Assembly (NCBI GenBank): GCA_910584475.1
Contig: CAJUBD010000007.1
Coordinates: 62,001 to 126,000 of the forward strand
Source of the DNA: an uncultured Treponema sp.
GTDB taxonomy: Bacteria > Spirochaetota > Spirochaetia > Treponematales > Treponemataceae
DNA: 64,000 nt
Direction of reading: 5' to 3'
Part shown: one piece after another, positions 34,416 to 42,688 of the stretch
Position numbering within the stretch: the first letter of the stretch is position 1
Layout of the letters: each line of letters begins with the position of its first letter
The notes under the pieces: generated by a model
What the model was told of the DNA's origin: nothing
The model's input: the letters and a program-made list of their open reading frames with translations, nothing else
Database searches by the model: none
Program-made: the position numbers and the translations under genes

Positions 34416-35039
34416 TTATCTCTTCATTATCCTTTTCGCGATTCCAGCCAAAACGCCCGTGGACAAAATAATGCCGCCGACTCTCATCGTTCTTTTCACG
34501 GCATCGCTTTTCAACGCTCCTTTCGCCGCCGACTTCGCCTCGTCCATTCCACGCGAAACGAGCTGGCGCACTTCTATGTCCTTCTTGAAGCTCGAAACTA
34601 TCATCTGCGAATAGCGGGGAACGGTAAGGGAGAATGCGTCGCCCAAAATGCAGAGAAGCCAGCCAACTCCCATAGCGACGCAGGCCACAACATGGCAAAA
34701 CACGACATCGTTCCGCGCGACTAAAATATCCCGCAGGACAAGCACGAACAGCGCGAGCGAAATCGTGCGCTTCGCCATGTTGAGCGAAAACGCCGCATTT
34801 TTAGAGCGGAATTTTCCACGCAATTCAAGCACAAGCAGAACGCACTGCGCGAAACAGACGGCGACCAAACACAAATCCAGCCACGAACAGCGCGAAAAGA
34901 ACGTCACCCGCAACGCCAAGTACAGCACGAACAACGCCGACATAACAAGCCGCGTCAAGTCGAAGAAACGGGTCGCCTCAAAGATGATTGCGTTTATCGT
35001 GCGCTCCGTTTCGGGCAGAATAAAATTGACTTCTTCCAT
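34416..35039 (-). CDS. Integral membrane protein, function unknown (operon gene 6)
   Basis: 207 residues with four hydrophobic segments (about 30-48, 55-72, 90-105, 115-135), a soluble stretch with KKDIEVRQLVSRGMDEAKSA, and a C-terminal hydrophobic/glycine segment (RVGGIILSTGVLAGIAKRIM). GGAG site before the ATG. It is the last gene of a minus-strand run that begins at 38696. No family was recognised. Confidence 0.7.
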   Translation of the reverse strand: MEEVNFILPETERTINAIIFEATRFFDLTRLVMSALFVLYLALRVTFFSRCSWLDLCLVAVCFAQCVLLVLELRGKFRSKNAAFSLNMAKRTISLALFVLVLRDILVARNDVVFCHVVACVAMGVGWLLCILGDAFSLTVPRYSQMIVSSFKKDIEVRQLVSRGMDEAKSAAKGALKSDAVKRTMRVGGIILSTGVLAGIAKRIMKR

Positions 35040-35103
35040 ATTCGTTCACTCCAAATTGCGCGCAGTCCTTGAAATGTTCATTGTGATTTCCTCCTTAGAA
35101 AAT

Positions 35104-35292
35104 TTAGTAGCAGACGAATGAATTCTCCGCCAGCGAGCGGCGGCCGCATCGCGGACACTTCGGTTCTGGAATCCCCAAGCCTGGCTTTTGCGCAAATCCT
35201 TGCCATCCGCATTTTTCGCAGACCATCGCAACTAGCGAGCCAGGAAGAGGCATGACAAAGGAGGAACGTGGCGGAATGCCTTCGCCTTTCAT
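35104..35292 (-). CDS. Small zinc-ribbon protein (operon gene 5)
   Basis: 62 residues with two CxxC knuckles (VCEKCGWQGF and PKCPRCGRRSL) 16 residues apart, a rubredoxin-like zinc ribbon. AGGAG precedes the ATG. Its small size and place between membrane-protein genes suggest an accessory or regulatory subunit; that is an inference. Confidence 0.75.
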   Translation of the reverse strand: MKGEGIPPRSSFVMPLPGSLVAMVCEKCGWQGFAQKPGLGIPEPKCPRCGRRSLAENSFVCY

Positions 35293-35336
35293 TTATTGCT
35301 CCTACAAAACTTTCAAACAATGCCGCGACGAAATGT

Positions 35337-36365
35337 TTAAGCCACCATTGAGTCCAGCACCTTTTCCGCATCGTTGATTGACGATACTATCGCTTCACTG
35401 TTTACGGAGTTTTGCTCATTCTCATTAGCAGATTTTTTCACAAGTTCTACCTTGCACATTTTATAGAGCAATGCCACAAGAGTACAAGTGTTTTTCACAA
35501 TAAGTTTTTCTCCTGGCGCATAGTCGTTGTAATCGTCTCGGTTAATAACATTAACAAAGTAATCGAGTTTTTTGAAATTCGAATCATAAACCTCGCTTAC
35601 CTTTTTAAGTTGGGAAAGAAATTTTTCTGCAGAAGATTTCAATTTTTCAAGATATGAGCAAATGCCATTGATTTTCTTTTCATTTTCGTTTGCCATCCTC
35701 CACGCTTCATCGGCTTTTTCAGAAAGGCTTGAGCCAGTTAAATTGAATATGATTCCTCCGACCAAAAGCCCAACGCCCAGTGTCGCGCCGCCCAATACCG
35801 CAGTTCCCAAAGCCACTCCGCCTCCTCCGGCAGCCAGTGCTCCTCCACCCAACGCGGCCAATGTAGCATTCGTGGCGGCCGCCCCAGATAAAGATGCAAT
35901 GGCCGTTCCTGTAGAGGCAGTGCCTAATGCCATTACAGCCGCAGTTGTCGCTCCTGCCGCCGCAAAACCTCCGGCGGTCCCAAGCGCCGCGCCTCCCATT
36001 CCGCCGATAAGGACGCTTGCTCCAACTGCCGCATTTTTTACTTCTTCGGGCGTAAAGTTTGAAAGCGTCACCTTGTCTTTCGAGATTTCCGCAATGTCCG
36101 GACGGTTTTTGATTTTTTCGAATGTGTCCATAAATTTTTTGAACGATGCAAGAATTTCCATCTCGCATTTTCCAACTTCATCCATCTGATTCATGGTGGA
36201 CTTATTGGTGGACTCAAGTTTTTTCACATTGCTGTCATTTCTTGCTTGTGCCGCTTTTGAAGTATCGCTTGCTTCCTTCATTTTGACGGCGCCGTGAATT
36301 CCGCTTCCAACTCCCGCAGCAGCCGCTGCCGCGGCCGCCGCTCCAATAATCAATGGTAATGGCAT
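35337..36365 (-). CDS. Glycine-zipper membrane protein with coiled-coil flanks (operon gene 4)
   Basis: 342 residues. A hydrophobic Ala-rich start (LIIGAAAAAAAAAGVG), a polar helical part (about 25-105), then about 90 residues of Gly/Ala-rich hydrophobic sequence (105-205; GGMGGAALGTAGGFAAAG, ALGGGALAAGGGGVALGTAV) with the G-x-x-x-G spacing of glycine zippers, and a helical tail. The layout resembles helical pore-forming or membrane-inserting proteins. GGAGG site overlapping the upstream stop. Function unknown. Confidence 0.75.
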   Translation of the reverse strand: MPLPLIIGAAAAAAAAAGVGSGIHGAVKMKEASDTSKAAQARNDSNVKKLESTNKSTMNQMDEVGKCEMEILASFKKFMDTFEKIKNRPDIAEISKDKVTLSNFTPEEVKNAAVGASVLIGGMGGAALGTAGGFAAAGATTAAVMALGTASTGTAIASLSGAAATNATLAALGGGALAAGGGGVALGTAVLGGATLGVGLLVGGIIFNLTGSSLSEKADEAWRMANENEKKINGICSYLEKLKSSAEKFLSQLKKVSEVYDSNFKKLDYFVNVINRDDYNDYAPGEKLIVKNTCTLVALLYKMCKVELVKKSANENEQNSVNSEAIVSSINDAEKVLDSMVA

Positions 36366-36366
36366 A

Positions 36367-36618
36367 TCAGCCTCCTTTTTTAATCAGACCTTCACAGACC
36401 TGATAGTTTAGTTTATAAAAATCTTCGCGAGAAATTTCACTCGCAAACAATTTTTCATAAGATTCATCGACCCTGCACAAAAGCGGACGATTTTCATAAA
36501 TTGAACAAATGTTTCCTTCAAGGAATTTGCAAATTCCATCGCCTCTGTCCAAATCTTTGTACACATCAATGCCGCCGATGTTTCGGCAACATTCACCACA
36601 TTTCTTGCAAACAAACAT
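36367..36618 (-). CDS. YkgJ-like CxxCxxCC metal-cluster protein (operon gene 3)
   Basis: 83 residues. FVCKKCGECCRNIGG is the CxxCxxCC signature of the YkgJ family (PF03692 type), with two later cysteines (ICKFLEGNICSIYENRPLLC). Such proteins are thought to bind zinc or an Fe-S cluster. The start is placed at ATG 36618, directly after the stop of the upstream gene; the next gene starts one base after its own stop, so it is tightly embedded in the operon. Confidence 0.8.
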   Translation of the reverse strand: MFVCKKCGECCRNIGGIDVYKDLDRGDGICKFLEGNICSIYENRPLLCRVDESYEKLFASEISREDFYKLNYQVCEGLIKKGG

Positions 36619-36619
36619 T

Positions 36620-38326
36620 TTATGCCAACACAAACCGCGCATTCTTATCGTTCATAAACGCATCAAAGTTTTCGTGTTCGCCCCACGGCAACACAACGCC
36701 CATTTCTTTGCAAGCATTTTTCAAAACTTTGTTCAACTCAAAGTCATCTCTTGCATTTTCAATTTCGTCCGTGATTTTTCCGAGAGTTGAAATTTTCTGC
36801 TTCAAATATTCCCAGTCTATTTCCATCAATTCCGCAAGATATTTTTCAAGGAGTTGGGCCTGCTTTTTGAGCGATGCTACAAGGTTTTCTACAGAAGGAA
36901 TTTTATTTAACATTTCAACCGCTTTCTGAATCGCATCGTTATGGTCGAAAATGTAAAGAAATGAACAACTCATAATTCCAGTGACAAGACTTCCGCAGAA
37001 GCTCCTTACAATATCACCGATGACGGGAATATTACCGAATGGCGTTTTAGAAATTACTTCCGCAACCATAGTTCCAGCCACAATGCTCGCACCAGTTGCA
37101 AGGACTTTTGCCGCCGCCCTGAACCTTTCTCCAAGAGGCAGACAATCAGGATTGACAAAAAGAATTTTGCAACTTTCGGTGAACGATGCCCAAGATTCGC
37201 GAATTATCTTCACAATGTTTTTCGCAGTCGTGAAAAATATGTTTGTCAATGTCGTTACAAGCGAAGACAAAACGCCAGCAACTGCTCCTTCAATGAATTT
37301 CTCCCAAATGTCCTTGAATTTTTTCTTAGCATTTTCCAAGCCTTTTTTCACAGAATTGGCAATAGCCTCGAACAATACTTTTCCCTCTCCTCTGCATTCG
37401 GCAATGGCATCCTTTACGGTGAACCAAATTTCAGCGAAAACCAAGCCCAATGCCTGCCTCAATCCCATAGAAACACCAAGTTTTGCCGCCGCGCTTCCAG
37501 TGTCTTTCCAAAATCTTTCGCTCGCATAATATGCAAGATTTAGTTTTGCTTCATAGGATTGTCTGGCTTTTTTATAGTGGTCAAGCATATTTTTCTTTGT
37601 CGTTTCATCAAGTTCGGGATGCGATTTGATGTATGCTTTCATATCGGTCATTTCCATCGGCGCATCGCATCCATGTTCCTTGCGATATTCATCATTCACA
37701 CCTCTTGCCCATGCCCCCATAGATGCATTCAAAGATTTGTTCGTAAACGCAAAATTCTCATCGGCGTTTGCAAGAGCACTTCCGTCAAGTCCCGAAAGAA
37801 CTCTTCCCCTGTCATCATGAATCTGTTTGCATTCAACAATATGGTCAAGTTCCGCATTTTTATCGCTCGGCGCACTCTTACTCTTACCAAAAAAACCGAG
37901 ATTTTCTTTCCCAGTGTATTCGTCCTTTATCGGCTGATAATCTTCACGGTATTTTTCTCTCGCCGTATGTTTTGTATGTGCAAAATTTGAATCTTCGTGA
38001 TAATTTTTTGCATTGTATTCCCCACGGCTTTCGTAAGCTGCCTCGTTTACAGAGTTTTTATACTTCATTTCCTCATCAACGCCAACTTTTCGCACATTGT
38101 GAATAGTATCTACATCTCCACCGTGCCTGTCGTTAATCAGAAAATCCAGCCCAAACGAAGTAATGAGCGAGCGTACAACGACACGCTCATATTCTCCAAA
38201 AAGGCTATTATAAACCGAACCGTTATTTTCTACAGTTCCAATGCTTGAAACAAAATTGCTTTCCATTCTTTGCCCGACCGCATCCATTTTTTTCATCCTT
38301 CTCATCCCGCATTCCCCAAAATGCAA
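36620..38326 (-). CDS. Large membrane protein with HNH-like nuclease motif (operon gene 2)
   Basis: Up to 568 residues. At about 158-204 (counting from the first ATG) lies ELDHIVECKQIHDDRGRVL followed by NADENFAFTNKSLNASMG: the D-H...N...N spacing of an HNH/His-Me-finger nuclease. Downstream are several hydrophobic segments (about 290-470; SMGLRQALGLVFAEIWFTV, AVAGVLSSLVTTLTNIFFTT, ASIVAGTMVAEVIS) and a helical tail. AGAAGG sits nine bases before the ATG at 38287, a likelier start. A nuclease domain on a membrane protein suggests a toxin or defence effector; this is inference and no family was recognised. Confidence 0.7.
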   Translation of the reverse strand: MHFGECGMRRMKKMDAVGQRMESNFVSSIGTVENNGSVYNSLFGEYERVVVRSLITSFGLDFLINDRHGGDVDTIHNVRKVGVDEEMKYKNSVNEAAYESRGEYNAKNYHEDSNFAHTKHTAREKYREDYQPIKDEYTGKENLGFFGKSKSAPSDKNAELDHIVECKQIHDDRGRVLSGLDGSALANADENFAFTNKSLNASMGAWARGVNDEYRKEHGCDAPMEMTDMKAYIKSHPELDETTKKNMLDHYKKARQSYEAKLNLAYYASERFWKDTGSAAAKLGVSMGLRQALGLVFAEIWFTVKDAIAECRGEGKVLFEAIANSVKKGLENAKKKFKDIWEKFIEGAVAGVLSSLVTTLTNIFFTTAKNIVKIIRESWASFTESCKILFVNPDCLPLGERFRAAAKVLATGASIVAGTMVAEVISKTPFGNIPVIGDIVRSFCGSLVTGIMSCSFLYIFDHNDAIQKAVEMLNKIPSVENLVASLKKQAQLLEKYLAELMEIDWEYLKQKISTLGKITDEIENARDDFELNKVLKNACKEMGVVLPWGEHENFDAFMNDKNARFVLA

Positions 38327-38345
38327 GATAATATTATTGTTCTTC

Positions 38346-38373
38346 GCCCCGCATACGCAGAGCGTTATCTACA
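38346..38373. repeat. 28-bp direct repeat, copy a
   Basis: Identical to 38705-38732 (CGCATACGCAGAGCGTTATC followed by TACAGT). The two copies stand in the leaders of operon genes 2 and 1. Confidence 0.9.
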
Positions 38374-38399
38374 GTCTGCCCCCTCCAGGACAGGGAGCG

Positions 38400-38696
38400 T
38401 CATCTTATTGCAAGAAAAACCGCAACAAGAACGGCGACGCATGCCAAAACTACGCACACGCGAAGCGCGACCTTGCCGAAAGAAAACATTTTTCTGTCTT
38501 CGGCAAGACGCTTCCTGCCGTCATTCAACTTATCCGATGCGAAAAAGTTGAAAAAGCAGTTGTCATATTTCCTTAATTTAGCCGCGCCGTCTATTAAATC
38601 TCTTTCACCGACATCAAGTTTTCTTTTTATTTTGACCGCAACCACGACAAACAATATCGCAATAATCAGGCATATACATACAACAATGCCTTTCAT
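38400..38696 (-). CDS. Small two-helix membrane protein (operon gene 1)
   Basis: 98 residues: helix 1-20 (GIVVCICLIIAILFVVVAV), a soluble charged middle (LRKYDNCFFNFFASDKLNDG), helix 75-96 (VALRVCVVLACVAVLVAVF). GGGAGG ribosome site. First gene after a consensus promoter at 38810-38838. Flanked by the 28-bp direct repeats, so it could be lost by recombination. Function unknown. Confidence 0.7.
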   Translation of the reverse strand: MKGIVVCICLIIAILFVVVAVKIKRKLDVGERDLIDGAAKLRKYDNCFFNFFASDKLNDGRKRLAEDRKMFSFGKVALRVCVVLACVAVLVAVFLAIR

Positions 38697-38704
38697 CCGT
38701 CCTC

Positions 38705-38732
38705 CCGCATACGCAGAGCGTTATCTACAGTT
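38705..38732. repeat. 28-bp direct repeat, copy b
   Basis: Second identical copy, in the 5' leader of the operon. Confidence 0.9.
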
Positions 38733-38809
38733 ACCCTCCCCCGCTACGGCATCCAAAAATCTATAATAAATATAGAAAACCCCTTTTATTATGCGGGGAA
38801 AGTACTCAT

Positions 38810-38838
38810 ATTGTACAAGAAAGCGCGGAACTTGTCAA
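38810..38838 (-). promoter_or_regulatory. Promoter of the unrecognised six-gene operon
   Basis: Perfect TTGACA (38833-38838), 17-base spacer, TACAAT (38810-38815). The leader is about 107 bases. The divergent Xre gene begins 90 bases away. Confidence 0.8.
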
Positions 38839-38927
38839 TATTATGAACGGTATTTCTATGAAACAGAATAACAAGTAAATGAATTCAACGGTTAAAAACA
38901 CGCCATCATAAGGTGCATAATTATCCA

Positions 38928-39254
38928 ATGACGGAAGAAACATTAAAAGAAATTTATGGAAAGAACATCAAGAAATTTCGCGAAGGAAAGCATCTGACTC
39001 AGGAAAAATTCGCGGAATCCGTGGGCATTTCCGAAAAATACTTGAGCGCGATAGAAACAGGGCGCAATTTCGGCTCGCTGGAAACGATTGTCGCGCTTTC
39101 CAACGCGCTGGAAGTCGAGCCTTTCGAACTTTTCCTGCCGCAAAATAAAAAATTAAGCTACGACAGCCGACGAACGAAGATTCTCGTTTCCCGCCTGAAG
39201 TCGGGATTTTGCGAGCTGGTGGACACGGTGGAAGATTTCCTTTCAGAAGAATGA
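38928..39254 (+). CDS. XRE-family transcriptional regulator
   Basis: 108 residues. A standard HTH_3 domain (about 8-65: IKKFREGKHLTQEKFAESVG, ISEKYLSAIETGRNF, IVALSNALEVEPFELF) with a short C-terminal tail. ATG 38928 lies six bases after CATAAT (38916-38921), so it is probably leaderless; a GTG 15 bases upstream is less likely. It is divergent from the membrane/HNH operon and is its natural candidate repressor. Confidence 0.88.
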   Translation: MTEETLKEIYGKNIKKFREGKHLTQEKFAESVGISEKYLSAIETGRNFGSLETIVALSNALEVEPFELFLPQNKKLSYDSRRTKILVSRLKSGFCELVDTVEDFLSEE

Positions 39255-39376
39255 CGGAATTCCAATCAAACATCTAGGGCAGTTTTCCAAAGATTACAAT
39301 TTTGGGAGCGCCTCAAATCTCAATGGCATCCATCGCAAATGACAAATTTTTCCGCGGTTTCCAAAAGCGACATTAA

Positions 39377-39537
39377 AGAATCCGCATCTAATGTCCATTA
39401 GAATCAGTATCTGATGTACATTAGATGCATTGTCTGATTCCCATCAGATACACAGTTTGATGCACATTAGAAGCCTCATCTAATACACATCAGACGCATC
39501 GTCCGATGCCCATCAGGTGCCTCATTTGATACCCATT
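39377..39537. repeat. 23-bp tandem repeat array, 7 units
   Basis: Units begin at 39377, 39400, 39423, 39446, 39469, 39492 and 39515. Consensus AGAWRCMTCATCTGATGCMC plus ATY. Each unit has a near-palindrome of the type TCTGATG-N-CATYAGA across the unit junction. No unique spacers, so not CRISPR. Confidence 0.92.
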
Positions 39538-39563
39538 AGATACTTATTCTTGCGCAAAATCAA

Positions 39564-39592
39564 TTGAAAAAAGCCATAAACTGTGTTACAAT
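39564..39592 (+). promoter_or_regulatory. Leaderless promoter of the PDDEXK_9 ATPase gene
   Basis: TTGAAA (39564-39569), 17-base spacer, TACAAT (39587-39592), six bases before ATG 39599; no ribosome-binding site. Confidence 0.75.
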
Positions 39593-39598
39593 TTTCTT

Positions 39599-41194
39599 AT
39601 GCAAAAAAAGCCGATTTCAACCAGCACATTCTCATTTGAATATCTCATCACAAGCGGTGCGCTTTATGTGGACAAGACACAGTATTTTCACCGTCTCGTT
39701 ACAAATGTGAGCAACTGCTATTTTTGCTCTCGCCCGCGCCGCTTTGGAAAGTCTCTTGCCATTTCTATTTTCGAAAACATTTTTTTAGGCAGGAGGGAGT
39801 TGTTCAAGGGGCTTTATATCGCCAGCACGGACTACGACTGGCAGGTGTTCCCCGTGATTCACATTGATATGGCGCGAAGTGGCAGCACTTCCGCGCAGGA
39901 CTTGTTTGATTCTCTTATGAGAAATGTAAAAGAGAATGCGGAAAAATACGACATTGAACTTTCCTCTGACACTCCATGGCTTTGTTTTGACGAGCTGATT
40001 TCCCAGCTGTGCAGGACGACTGGCAAAAAGGTCGTCATCCTCATAGACGAATACGACCGCCCGCTCACGGAGAACATCGGCGACGCAAAGACCCTTGAAG
40101 AGGTGCGCAAGATTCTGGACTCGTTCTATCAAATCATAAAAGGGCAGGAGCCGAACGAACGGTTTGTGTTCATGACGGGGGTGACGAAATTCAGCAAAGT
40201 GAGCATCTTTTCAAAGCTGAACAACCTGAACGACATAACGATGAGCCGTGACTATGCATGCATGTTCGGCTACACGCAAGAGGAGCTGGAAGAGAATTTT
40301 GCTCCATACATCGACGAGCATGTGCGGGAAAACAACCTTGACAGAACGGAATTCATTGCGAAGATAAAGAAGTGGTACGATGGCTTTAAATTCTATTGGA
40401 AGTCAGAAACTGTCTACAACCCTGTTTCTGTTGGAAAATTTTTTGAAAATGAATGTGAGTTTCAGAACTTCTGGTTTGCCACCGCCACTCCAACATTTAT
40501 CACGAAACTTGCCCGAAAGCAGAGATTGACACAAAGGGATATAGATGAAGAAATTTTGTCCGATGTTTCGATGAACATTTTTGATGTTGTGGGCTTTGCA
40601 GCGGGAAATTTTTCAAAGACAAGCCTCATCCAGCTTCTGTTCCAGACGGGCTATCTGACCATCAACGAAAAGCTTGATTTTGAGGACTACGCCTTCTCCG
40701 TCCGCCTCCCGAACTACGAGGTGCAGGAGTCTTTCAATAAAATACTTTTCAGCGCGTTGAGCGGGCTTGAAGTCGACACCTCGGATTCATACGTTCAAAA
40801 AATAAAGCAGGCGTTGTACAGGGGAAACGCAGAGCGCCTGATTGAGGTTATCAAAAACTTTCTCGCGGCGATTCCATACACGATTCAGATACCGCAGGAA
40901 AAATACTACCAAAGCATACTGTTCAGCATAGTGAAAATGTGCGGCATGGACATAAGCGCGGAGGACGCCACAAACAAATGGCGGATTGACGCGGTGTTGA
41001 ACACGCCAAAATACATCTACTTGTTCGAGTTAAAAATCGACCAAGATGCGGAAATCGCACTAGAACAGATTGTGCAAAAAGAGTGCTTTCAAAAATTTAT
41101 AGAGGGCGCAAAAGAGAAGCGCAAGGAAATTCGGTGCTTCGGAATAAACTTCTCTTCAAAAGAGCGCAACATCACAGATTGGCGAGTGGGGTGA
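39599..41194 (+). CDS. AAA-ATPase-like protein with C-terminal PD-(D/E)XK nuclease domain
   Basis: 531 residues of the AAA-ATPase_like/PDDEXK_9 (DUF1703) family. Walker A SRPRRFGKSLAIS (44-56) after the typical YVDKTQYFHRLV; Walker B KKVVILIDEYDRPL (143-156); MTGVTKFSKVSIFSKLNNLND; and a C-terminal nuclease core (KWRIDAVLNTPKYIYLFELK). The family is multicopy in gut bacteria and its role is not settled (mobile or defence genes are both proposed). Remnants of further copies lie at 32168 and 34165. A 23-bp array precedes it and R5 follows it. Confidence 0.9.
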   Translation: MQKKPISTSTFSFEYLITSGALYVDKTQYFHRLVTNVSNCYFCSRPRRFGKSLAISIFENIFLGRRELFKGLYIASTDYDWQVFPVIHIDMARSGSTSAQDLFDSLMRNVKENAEKYDIELSSDTPWLCFDELISQLCRTTGKKVVILIDEYDRPLTENIGDAKTLEEVRKILDSFYQIIKGQEPNERFVFMTGVTKFSKVSIFSKLNNLNDITMSRDYACMFGYTQEELEENFAPYIDEHVRENNLDRTEFIAKIKKWYDGFKFYWKSETVYNPVSVGKFFENECEFQNFWFATATPTFITKLARKQRLTQRDIDEEILSDVSMNIFDVVGFAAGNFSKTSLIQLLFQTGYLTINEKLDFEDYAFSVRLPNYEVQESFNKILFSALSGLEVDTSDSYVQKIKQALYRGNAERLIEVIKNFLAAIPYTIQIPQEKYYQSILFSIVKMCGMDISAEDATNKWRIDAVLNTPKYIYLFELKIDQDAEIALEQIVQKECFQKFIEGAKEKRKEIRCFGINFSSKERNITDWRVG

Positions 41195-41207
41195 AAGATA
41201 TTATTTC

Positions 41208-41302
41208 GGATTTGGCGGGCGAGGAATAAAAACAGGAGGGAAACGCGCATCGCTCTACACGGACTGCAACACAATCCGCGCGCACATGGCGTTCCCCTCC
41301 CC
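41208..41302. repeat. R5 direct repeat, right copy (95 bp)
   Basis: Same length as the left copy at 32369-32463 with about nine differences; starts 14 bases after the ATPase stop. Confidence 0.85.
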
Positions 41303-41366
41303 AACCACAACATATTACAACGCTTCGCAAAAACCGAAAAAACTCGCGTTATTCAATCTCCACTTA

Positions 41367-42362
41367 TCACGCCTTCACTTCGTTTTTCAGTTCCGCGCCG
41401 CTTTCAAACGCCTTGGCATTTTCAAGCGAAACTTCCGCGATGTTCGCGAGCGCGTTCGTAGTCAAGAATGCCTGATGGCTCGTAATCAAAACGTTCGGGA
41501 AAGTCAAAAGTCGCGCCAATGTGTCGTCCGTGATTACCGCCGCAGACCAGTCGCTGAAAAAGTATTTGCTCTCTTCTTCGTAAACGTCAAGCGCGGCTCC
41601 ACCGATTTCATTGTGCTTGAGCGCATGGACGAGCGCCTTTGAATCAATGAGCGCGCCGCGTCCCGTGTTTATCAAAATCGCGTCATTTTTCATCCGCTTC
41701 ATGTTGTCGTGATTTGCGATGTGGAATGTTTCCTCGTTGAGCGGGCAATGGAACGAAAGAACGTCGCTTTGAGAAAAAATCGTCGGAACATCGACATACT
41801 CAAATCCATTTTTATCCGCCCATTCGCGGTTCGGAAATTTGTCGTACAAAATCACTTTCATTCCGAAACCCGACAAAAGTTCCGCCATGACTTGCCCGAT
41901 TTTTCCCGTGCCGAAAATTCCGGCGGTAAGTCCGTGCAAGTCGCGCCCTGTCAAGCCTTCCAAAGTGAAGTTGCCAGTTTTCGTGCGAAGATAACTTTGA
42001 GGAATGTGTCGAGTGAGCGCGAGCAGCATAGCCACCGCATGCTCGGCAACCGCATAAGGCGAATAAGCCGGAACGCGCACGATTTTTATTCCGGCATCCG
42101 CCGCCGCCGCAAGATCCGCATTGTTGAATCCCGCGCATCGAAACACGATTAGGCGAACGCCGTTTTCCTTCAAGATTGAAATAACTTTTTTGTCCGCGAT
42201 GTCGTTCACGAAAATGCAAACCGCATCGAAACCTTTTGAAGCCATCGCAGTTTTTTCGTTCAACTTGAAGTCAAAGAAATCAATTTCGAATCCGAAATTT
42301 TCGTTGACCGCCGAAAAGCTTTCCTTTTCGTATGAATGCGTATCATAAAAAGCAATTTTCAT
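41367..42362 (-). CDS. ldhA: D-lactate dehydrogenase (2-hydroxyacid dehydrogenase)
   Basis: 331 residues. NAD-binding motif GIFGTGKIGQ, substrate Arg region (LINTGRGALIDSKAL) and the catalytic His region (TSHQAFLT) with LDVYEEE. The N-terminus MKIAFYDTHSYEKESF matches fermentative LdhA. It reduces pyruvate to D-lactate with NADH, re-oxidising glycolytic NADH. The start is ATG 42362, six bases after GGAGG. Upstream is hairpin element M11 with a 24-bp near copy of the gene start region. Confidence 0.93.
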   Translation of the reverse strand: MKIAFYDTHSYEKESFSAVNENFGFEIDFFDFKLNEKTAMASKGFDAVCIFVNDIADKKVISILKENGVRLIVFRCAGFNNADLAAAADAGIKIVRVPAYSPYAVAEHAVAMLLALTRHIPQSYLRTKTGNFTLEGLTGRDLHGLTAGIFGTGKIGQVMAELLSGFGMKVILYDKFPNREWADKNGFEYVDVPTIFSQSDVLSFHCPLNEETFHIANHDNMKRMKNDAILINTGRGALIDSKALVHALKHNEIGGAALDVYEEESKYFFSDWSAAVITDDTLARLLTFPNVLITSHQAFLTTNALANIAEVSLENAKAFESGAELKNEVKA

Positions 42363-42688
42363 TTCTTCCTCCATAAAAAGTCAAGAGCAAAAGTCGCAAT
42401 CCTTCTGGCTTGCTAACAATTTTGCGATTGGCTTTTTAAGCGCATTCGCAACGAAGTGAGAATGCGCAGTAAATAACAAGTTTGGCAAGTTGCAACGCAA
42501 TTGGACAAACTTGAGTTGACAAATACCGCGCCATTCGTGCGGTGTTTGTCATACTTCCTCCATAAGAAGTCAAGAGCGATTTTAAAAATCACGCGCGATT
42601 TTCATTTAAAAATATAACAACGATTTTTTTGAAAGGCAAGAAAAAAAAGCAAATGCGAAACTCTTTTGTGTTTTCAATTTTTTGAACT
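42363..42688. repeat. Composite hairpin element M11
   Basis: No gene. H3 42393-42417 (GTC GCAATCC/GGCTTGC TAAC), a GCGCATTC/GAATGCGC hairpin, CAAGTTTG...CAAACTTG, and H1 42517-42551 (TGACAAATACCGC/GCGGTGTTTGTCA). Flanked by 24-bp direct repeats 42365-42388 and 42554-42577 with one mismatch, which carry the ldhA ribosome site. Confidence 0.85.

Larger units (their letters stand above)
39255..39598. other. Intergenic region with 23-bp tandem array and promoter
   Basis: No gene. Seven perfect-period 23-bp units (39377-39537) are followed 26 bases later by the promoter of the ATPase gene. Confidence 0.85.

Noticed and set aside
39377..39537. 23-bp array as a CRISPR
   Set aside because: Units are directly adjacent with no spacers and no cas genes are near.
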